Assembly: GCA_016195765.1 (NCBI GenBank)
Contig: JACPYZ010000012.1
Coordinates: forward strand, 1-17,378
Origin: Candidatus Curtissbacteria bacterium
Lineage (GTDB): Bacteria > Patescibacteriota > Microgenomatia > Curtissbacterales > GWA2-41-24
Length of the DNA stretch: 17,378 bases
Direction: 5' to 3'
Shown: piece by piece, positions 13,300-17,378 of the stretch
Numbering within the stretch: the stretch's first letter is position 1
Layout: each line of letters begins with the position of its first letter
Notes under the pieces: model-generated
Databases searched by the model: none
Seen by the model: the letters and a program-made list of their open reading frames with translations, nothing else
What the model was told of the DNA's origin: nothing
Position numbers and translations under genes: made by a program

Positions 13300-14244
13300 A
13301 TGAAACTGTACAAAAAAGATTTTGATAAATTTACAGCAGATATGACTAGGCGTGGTCGTGTGTTAATAACAATCAAAAGACATGAACAAAACTTTAAGTA
13401 TATAAAGGATTGGCTTCGTGCAAAACATTTAAATAGAAAAAACTTGGATCTATTTGTTATTCACTTTCTAAAAGGACGGCAAGCATCAACAGTAAATTCA
13501 GCAATTTCCACATTAAAATGCTTTTGTAGGTTCCTTTTTGAAAGAAAGCTAATTAAAGATGAGCTGCATCTTTATTTGAAATATATAAAAAATGATCCGT
13601 TCTCCCCTATTCTTTTATCTATTGAAGATGTTAATGAAATTATTAAATGCCCAAGAACTTGGAGTACATACGGCGGCATAGATAGAAAAAAGTATGATTT
13701 CTTTTTCGAACTAATGGCAAGATGTGGCTTAAGGAGAAATGAGACGATGAAGCTTCGCTTCCAGGATTTTGATTTTGACAATAACACTATAAGAATTTCT
13801 GGTAAGGGCCGAAGAGTGAGAGAGGTAGCAATACCGTCTATTATGAAAATAAGATTAATAGGATGGTTTGAGGAGCACTCCTTCAAAACTGATGATTATA
13901 TTTTCCAGAGCCCTAACGGCAACTGCGCTAGCTCTGCGATGTTTACGGCTGAGCTTAAAAAGAGGTTGGAGGTTTTGGGATTGGATAAAAGTATTCACTT
14001 ACATACCTTCAGGCATACTTTTGCGACTTATGCTACTCGAGCAGATAAAAATCCTTTTAAAGTAATGAAGGCCCTCGGGCACGCGAACATACAGACAACA
14101 TTAAAATATACACATCTGGTTGTAGATGACGTACGCGACGTATTCGAAGATCACCCGCTCAATAGACTTCCTGAGAAGCAATTACCGGGAGAGCCGGAAC
14201 GTTTGCAACTGCTAGTCAAAAATAAAGATTATCGAGTGAATTAA
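13300..14244 (+). CDS. Tyrosine recombinase/integrase 2
   Basis: 314 residues from ATG 13300; a TTG ten codons upstream would only add an unlike extension. The N-terminal core-binding domain covers ~5-95, the catalytic domain ~105-285. Catalytic residues: Arg145 (CGLRRNE), Lys169 in the SGKGRR hairpin, His235 and Arg238 (HTFRH), His261 (GHANIQTT) and Tyr270 (LKYTH). It is a close relative of recombinase 1: both have a Lys/Arg-Asn-Asp-Pro-Phe block before the catalytic domain, a CPR triplet after it, THLVVDD after the nucleophile, HPLN further on and a Tyr-x-Val-Asn terminus. The Ser-Gly-Lys-Gly hairpin is more canonical than in recombinase 1. It is convergent with the reverse transcriptase (59 bp between stops). 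No array repeat lies near it, so its own sites are unknown; the inverted repeat upstream is a candidate. Confidence 0.92.
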   Translation: MKLYKKDFDKFTADMTRRGRVLITIKRHEQNFKYIKDWLRAKHLNRKNLDLFVIHFLKGRQASTVNSAISTLKCFCRFLFERKLIKDELHLYLKYIKNDPFSPILLSIEDVNEIIKCPRTWSTYGGIDRKKYDFFFELMARCGLRRNETMKLRFQDFDFDNNTIRISGKGRRVREVAIPSIMKIRLIGWFEEHSFKTDDYIFQSPNGNCASSAMFTAELKKRLEVLGLDKSIHLHTFRHTFATYATRADKNPFKVMKALGHANIQTTLKYTHLVVDDVRDVFEDHPLNRLPEKQLPGEPERLQLLVKNKDYRVN

Positions 14245-14303
14245 GTTGAGAATTAATTAGCTGATTTATTTCAAAAAAGCGTGGAATAATCTATGACGAC
14301 CTG

Positions 14304-15572
14304 TCATGGAAGTTTAAAGAGGGCTTGCCAGTTCTTTTCTTCAACTAAGGGTGCTATTTTAGGTAAGTTAATCGTTTTTAAACCTAATGGTAGTAAGTTT
14401 TTTCTGCTTTTTATCACAAAATTCATAAGCTTTATCATCTCTCCAATATGATAATACTTATAATATTCAACTTGCCCTTGAATTCTAAAATTCATATCTT
14501 TGACTCTTTCTTTGTCATTTTTACATTTCAAGTAATCTTGGTTCTTCAAGCTCAAAACTTTTTGCGTGTTTTGAATTATTTGTGCTCTGTTTAGTTTTGT
14601 CGTAATCCTTGTTCTCGTAAATTTGATCCCTAAAAAGACTAAACCGTCTCTTATATTAACAACCTCAGTCTTGCTCGGTGATAATTTTAAACCTTCTTTT
14701 TCTAGCAGTTTTTCAGCGTACTTTCCTAATTTTTTTACATCTTGTTCTTTTCTAGAGATAATTAGAAAGTCGTCGACGTATCTGATAAAAGATTTTCCAC
14801 ATTTCTTATTCATTTTATTATCAAATTCTTTCAAAGAAATATTTGAAAACAGTGGTGACAAAGCAGAGCCTTGAGCTATCCCTATCTTTCTATTCTGTTT
14901 TTTTATTCTTTTATTGGATTGGAATTCTTTTTTATTTCCGAGTTTAAAGTAAATAATCTTTTTGATGAGGGCATTTAATGAGCTATCATTATCTAAGATT
15001 TTGCGTATTTTATTTAGTAATCTTAGCCTTGATATGTTGTCATAAAAACCCTCTATGTCTGCTTTGAATACCCAAAAATTGCCTTTTTCAACCTCTTTTA
15101 TCAGAACTTTTACAGCTTTTTTTGTGTTTAAACTGTCTGGATTTTTGTTTTTCCCCCATAAGTTTTCATTTATTCCACAGTAGCTTACTCCGGTATTTAT
15201 GTGCGGAAAAACAATACGATTAATTAATCCAAGAATAGACTTATGAATTATTCTATCTCTAGTAGTCGGCACACATATAAGCCGATCAAACTGTTTTCCT
15301 GGCTTTGGCTCAATGAAACCATGTAATGGGGATATTTCGTATTTTCCTTTTTTAATATCTAAAAATAGATTATTAATTTTTTCCGACTCTTTTTCTTTAA
15401 AATCATATAAGGATATATTATCTACACCTTTAGAATTTTTTCTTTGGCTCTTTGTTTTGCCGGAATAAACACTTTTCCAAGACCTTGTTAATAATTCTTT
15501 TGAGGACAAATCTGTGATAAACGTCACTTTAGTAAGTAGTTTTGGGGATTGATACAGCGGCCCCGAAGTCAA
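14304..15572 (-). CDS. Group II-like reverse transcriptase
   Basis: 422 residues from a TTG start; no ATG, GTG or TTG occurs in the 49 open codons upstream of it. Reverse transcriptase motifs in order: N-terminal SWKSVYSG and KGVD (31-51), PTTRDRIIHK (102-111), the first catalytic Asp in FKADIEGFYDNI (169-180), GIAQGSALSPLFSNI (231-245), the catalytic YVDD (265-268), LSPSKTEV (297-304), FLGIKF (313-318) and a maturase-like thumb with RIQGQVEYYKYYHI (363-376). The Gln-Gly in motif 4 and the Leu-Ser-x-x-Lys-Thr segment place it with group II-intron-like enzymes, not with diversity-generating retroelements (which have a Ser-Gln motif). No endonuclease domain follows. It could belong to a degenerate group II intron or be a free-standing RT with its own non-coding RNA, as in defence RTs. 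Convergent with recombinase 2. Confidence 0.9.
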   Translation of the reverse strand: MTSGPLYQSPKLLTKVTFITDLSSKELLTRSWKSVYSGKTKSQRKNSKGVDNISLYDFKEKESEKINNLFLDIKKGKYEISPLHGFIEPKPGKQFDRLICVPTTRDRIIHKSILGLINRIVFPHINTGVSYCGINENLWGKNKNPDSLNTKKAVKVLIKEVEKGNFWVFKADIEGFYDNISRLRLLNKIRKILDNDSSLNALIKKIIYFKLGNKKEFQSNKRIKKQNRKIGIAQGSALSPLFSNISLKEFDNKMNKKCGKSFIRYVDDFLIISRKEQDVKKLGKYAEKLLEKEGLKLSPSKTEVVNIRDGLVFLGIKFTRTRITTKLNRAQIIQNTQKVLSLKNQDYLKCKNDKERVKDMNFRIQGQVEYYKYYHIGEMIKLMNFVIKSRKNLLPLGLKTINLPKIAPLVEEKNWQALFKLP

Positions 15573-15800
15573 GCCCCTTGCCTGTTTTAAAGGCTCGGGA
15601 CTGGCTTCTGGATTGTCAGTTGATCGAGGTTTAGGTCTTGTTCCTTTGAAGAAAACTTCCTCCCTCCCGGGCGTGAGCCCTAAGTAACTTCTGACGAGGA
15701 GGTGCTCTGTGAGGTGGTTCTAGGTATTTCACTACCTATATTTTCCTCGAAGGGCGCCCTTATCTTAACCGATAAGCCTTAATAGTATTAGCACCTTTTC
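15573..15800 (-). ncRNA. Structured region upstream of the reverse transcriptase (candidate RT-associated RNA)
   Basis: On the minus strand, several hairpins are packed here: CTTATC/GATAAG (15759-15776), TAGGTA/TACCTA (15721-15738), GGGC/GCCC (15669-15680) and GAAG/CTTC (15648-15659). A 7-bp stem, AGGTGCT with AGCACCT (15790-15796 and 15700-15706), closes a multibranch containing the first two. The region is also more G+C-rich than its surroundings. The reading frame of the reverse transcriptase is open here from 15719 but has no usual start codon. The region may be the RNA template/partner of the RT or what remains of group II domains. No sequence match could be made. Confidence 0.5.
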
Positions 15801-15898
15801 CCTTTTTTTTCAAGAACTAAATATGCATTAACAGCATCATAAACTTTTATTTCATGTTGACATCAAAAATTGGTCAGAGTACTATGGACTTTGTCCTA

Positions 15899-15961
15899 TC
15901 AACGCAGCCCAAAATAAAAACCTCGTAGATTGAAGTCGTCGTGAACTAAGGCAATTTTCAT
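15899..15961 (-). pseudogene. N-terminal remnant of a second WbaZ-like glycosyltransferase
   Basis: From ATG 15961 the frame reads MKIALVHDDFNLRG, matching the start of WbaZ-type GT4 enzymes (compare VALVHDDFMQSGGAE in the intact gene at 3801-4922), then runs into unrelated residues and a TGA at 15899. The nucleotide sequence differs at many codon positions from the intact gene, so this is a paralogue and not a duplicated piece. The glycine-rich continuation is lost at about 15920, which marks the right edge of the island. The remnant keeps its -10 box (TATAAT, 15968-15973) just 6 nt before the ATG. Confidence 0.75.
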
Positions 15962-15967
15962 AACCCG

Positions 15968-16010
15968 ATTATAACAACTCATTTGATATATTCCTGACTG
16001 CTCGTATATT
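15968..16010. promoter_or_regulatory. Divergent leaderless promoters between the GT remnant and the ArnT-like gene
   Basis: Rightward: TTGATA (15983-15988), 16-bp spacer, TATATT (16005-16010), with ATG 8 nt later at 16019. Leftward: TATAAT on the minus strand (15968-15973), 6 nt before the remnant's ATG at 15961; its -35 is not clear. This was probably the start point of the leftward glycan operon before the island entered. Confidence 0.7.
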
Positions 16011-16018
16011 GTGTTCTT

Positions 16019-17378
16019 ATGAATATCACGCAAAGAGTTTTTGCTCTATGTTTATTCCTTGTTGCGATTTTTCTTCTTTTTTACAAATTGGGTGTAAACA
16101 GCTTTGTAAATTGGGACGAAGCTTATTTTGCAACCGTTGCCCGAGATATGGCAACCAGAAATGATTTTGTTGTTGGGTTTTTTAATGGTAACCCCTGGTT
16201 TTATGAACCCCCGTATTTAACCTGGGTTCTTGCTCTAGTTTTTAAATTTAGCCAAAGTGAATTTTGGCTAAGAGCAGCAAATGCCTTTTCATCCTTAGTT
16301 TTGCTTCTTGCGGTCTACGCCACTTCTTGGAAGCTATATAAAAGTTATTGGGCTGGTTTTATCACGGTTATTATTCTTCTTTCTAATATTGAGTTTTTGT
16401 TTCGTTCAAGACAAATAAATGTCGAAGTTCCACTCACTTTATTTTTTGTTGCCTCTTTATATTTTTTAATTAAGTTTAAAGATGCAAAAAAACCCTATTT
16501 GGTAGTGCTGGCTGCTTTTTGTTTAGCTTTAAGTTTTTTAACTAAAAGAGCCAGTCCTTTTTTAATAATTCCTTCAATTGGGTTTTTGTTCTTTTCTATA
16601 AAGCCGCTTAGAAACTTTCGGGCAATTATTTTATTTTTGATAACACTGGCGGCATTTGTTTTACCTTGGGTGAGTTTAAGTTTTGCCAAGTGGGGAAATG
16701 TATTTATTCGGGAATTTGTTATCAATTTCACTGTCGGCAAAATATTATCCTCAAACCCCGCAACGGGAAGCTCTATTCTTTTTTATGTATATTCGCTCGT
16801 GCACTCTTTTAAGATTTGGTCACTGCTTATCCCTTTTGCTTTGGTCTGGGCTTGTTTTAAGATTCCCAAAAATAAACTCCTCGGAGCTTATTTGATTTAT
16901 TTTCTTGCCTTTTTTATTTTCTTGACGATTGCTCCAATTAAAGCTTCGTGGTATCTAGTTCCTGCTTATCCGGCCCTGGCGATTTTGGTAGCTGGATTTG
17001 TTCTTTGGGTTAGTTCAAGATTTGTAAAAATTCACTTATTACTTTTTGTTTTAGTTGTAGGAATATTTTTTGCCCAACTAATTCGGTGGAATTCTAGCTA
17101 TTTTGTGCCAGATGTAACGCGCGAACAAGCAGACTTTTCCAAAATCGTTGGGATGCAGGTGCCGAACGATTACGTTTATTTGGATGATGACTATTTACCT
17201 GTAGCCGCTTACTACAGCCGAAAGTTAATTTTGCCTCTTAGGTTTGACCGCAGTGCAGATTTTGCGGCAGAAACCCTGGTTCTTAACCAGTCTGAATATG
17301 TGATGACGAATATATTAAATAGGGAAGCTTTGGAAAAAAGATCTGGTCTGAAATTTTCTGTAGTTTATCAAAACCACG
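16019..17378 (+). CDS. ArnT/PMT-like integral-membrane glycosyltransferase, 3' end outside window
   Basis: 453 residues are visible; the frame is open at the window edge. Many hydrophobic helices, with the first at ~8-22. The first outside loop carries FVNWDEAYFATVARDM (29-44), with the Asp33-Glu34 pair that is the catalytic/metal site of the GT39/GT83 (GT-C) family, which uses polyprenyl-phosphate sugars as donors on the outer face of the membrane. NPWFYEPPYLTW (~57-68) and LRAANAFSSL are further family-like segments, and from ~380 a soluble C-terminal domain begins. The enzyme would add a sugar to lipid, glycan or protein at the cell surface, in keeping with the divergent glycan operon. It starts from its own leaderless promoter. 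The acceptor is unknown. Confidence 0.85.
   Translation, partial: MNITQRVFALCLFLVAIFLLFYKLGVNSFVNWDEAYFATVARDMATRNDFVVGFFNGNPWFYEPPYLTWVLALVFKFSQSEFWLRAANAFSSLVLLLAVYATSWKLYKSYWAGFITVIILLSNIEFLFRSRQINVEVPLTLFFVASLYFLIKFKDAKKPYLVVLAAFCLALSFLTKRASPFLIIPSIGFLFFSIKPLRNFRAIILFLITLAAFVLPWVSLSFAKWGNVFIREFVINFTVGKILSSNPATGSSILFYVYSLVHSFKIWSLLIPFALVWACFKIPKNKLLGAYLIYFLAFFIFLTIAPIKASWYLVPAYPALAILVAGFVLWVSSRFVKIHLLLFVLVVGIFFAQLIRWNSSYFVPDVTREQADFSKIVGMQVPNDYVYLDDDYLPVAAYYSRKLILPLRFDRSADFAAETLVLNQSEYVMTNILNREALEKRSGLKFSVVYQNH

Larger units (their letters stand above)
4923..15898. mobile_element. Accessory island inserted in the surface-glycan locus
   Basis: The stretch between the intact WbaZ-like gene and the 14-codon remnant of a second such gene has a quite different gene content: two paralogous tyrosine recombinases, a repeat-bounded cassette array, small phage/plasmid-like genes and a reverse transcriptase. 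Glycan genes lie on both sides. The right junction is placed after the last codon that still matches a glycosyltransferase (near 15920, with a readable tail to 15899). The left junction must lie within 4923-4967 but no clear target duplication is visible. The boundaries are therefore approximate, and the rest of the remnant gene has been lost rather than displaced. Whether the whole region entered at once or in steps cannot be told. Confidence 0.6.

Noticed and set aside
14304..15572. Diversity-generating retroelement or retron reverse transcriptase
   Set aside because: Motif 4 reads Ala-Gln-Gly-Ser rather than the Ser-Gln form of diversity-generating RTs, and the retron Val-Thr-Gly segment is not seen. 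No template/variable repeat pair was noticed.
14245..15898. Complete group II intron around the reverse transcriptase
   Set aside because: Only 59 bp lie between the RT stop and the recombinase stop, with no 34-nt domain V pattern or AGC triad, and no GTGYG-type 5' end was found before the glycosyltransferase remnant.

Overview
The window looks like part of a Candidate Phyla Radiation (Patescibacteria, Microgenomates-like) chromosome. This is inferred from the gene mix (a DUF4012 protein, a ManC/WbaZ-type surface-glycan cluster, an ArnT-like membrane glycosyltransferase), the AT-rich sequence, and the repeated placement of -10 boxes only 6-12 nt ahead of start codons, which implies leaderless or nearly leaderless messages. 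No rRNA or tRNA gene is present to confirm the taxon.

The flanks are core-like surface-polysaccharide genes. On the left, reading leftward on the minus strand, are a WbaZ-like GT4 glycosyltransferase, a mannose-1-phosphate guanylyltransferase, a priming sugar transferase, a DUF4012 membrane protein and the start of a DMT-type transporter, all overlapping or closely spaced. On the right is a plus-strand ArnT/PMT-like glycosyltransferase that runs off the window. Next to it, divergently oriented, are a promoter and only the first ~14 codons of a second WbaZ-like glycosyltransferase. An ~11 kb accessory island (about 4923-15898) lies between the two flanks, truncates that gene and separates the glycan operon from the promoter next to the remnant.

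The island's left half is the most striking part. A tyrosine recombinase (4968-5981) is followed after 9 bp by a 117-bp repeat. Related copies (about 83% identity, no indels) recur at 7148-7247 and 8544-8660, and a 26-bp piece lies at 10670-10695. Between them are three gene units, each with its own promoter: an unknown 319-aa protein; a coupled pair (unknown 236-aa protein plus a 177-aa protein with a CheD-like Cys-His spacing); and a MerR regulator, thioredoxin-like protein and CcdA operon with a textbook MerR-type operator promoter. This resembles an integron cassette array, but the recombinase shows no obvious IntI signature and the repeats do not match canonical attC core sites. The only part common to all four copies is a 10-bp box, a candidate crossover site.

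The middle of the island (10896-13155) holds small plasmid/phage-like genes: a secreted peptide, a possible terminase-small-subunit-like protein, an XRE regulator, a membrane-anchored protein, a zinc-ribbon membrane protein and a Com-like zinc-finger protein, ending in a strong terminator. The right part has a second recombinase, paralogous to the first, convergent with a group II-like reverse transcriptase. Upstream of the reverse transcriptase is a ~230-nt region with several stable hairpins but no recognisable group II domain V downstream of the gene.
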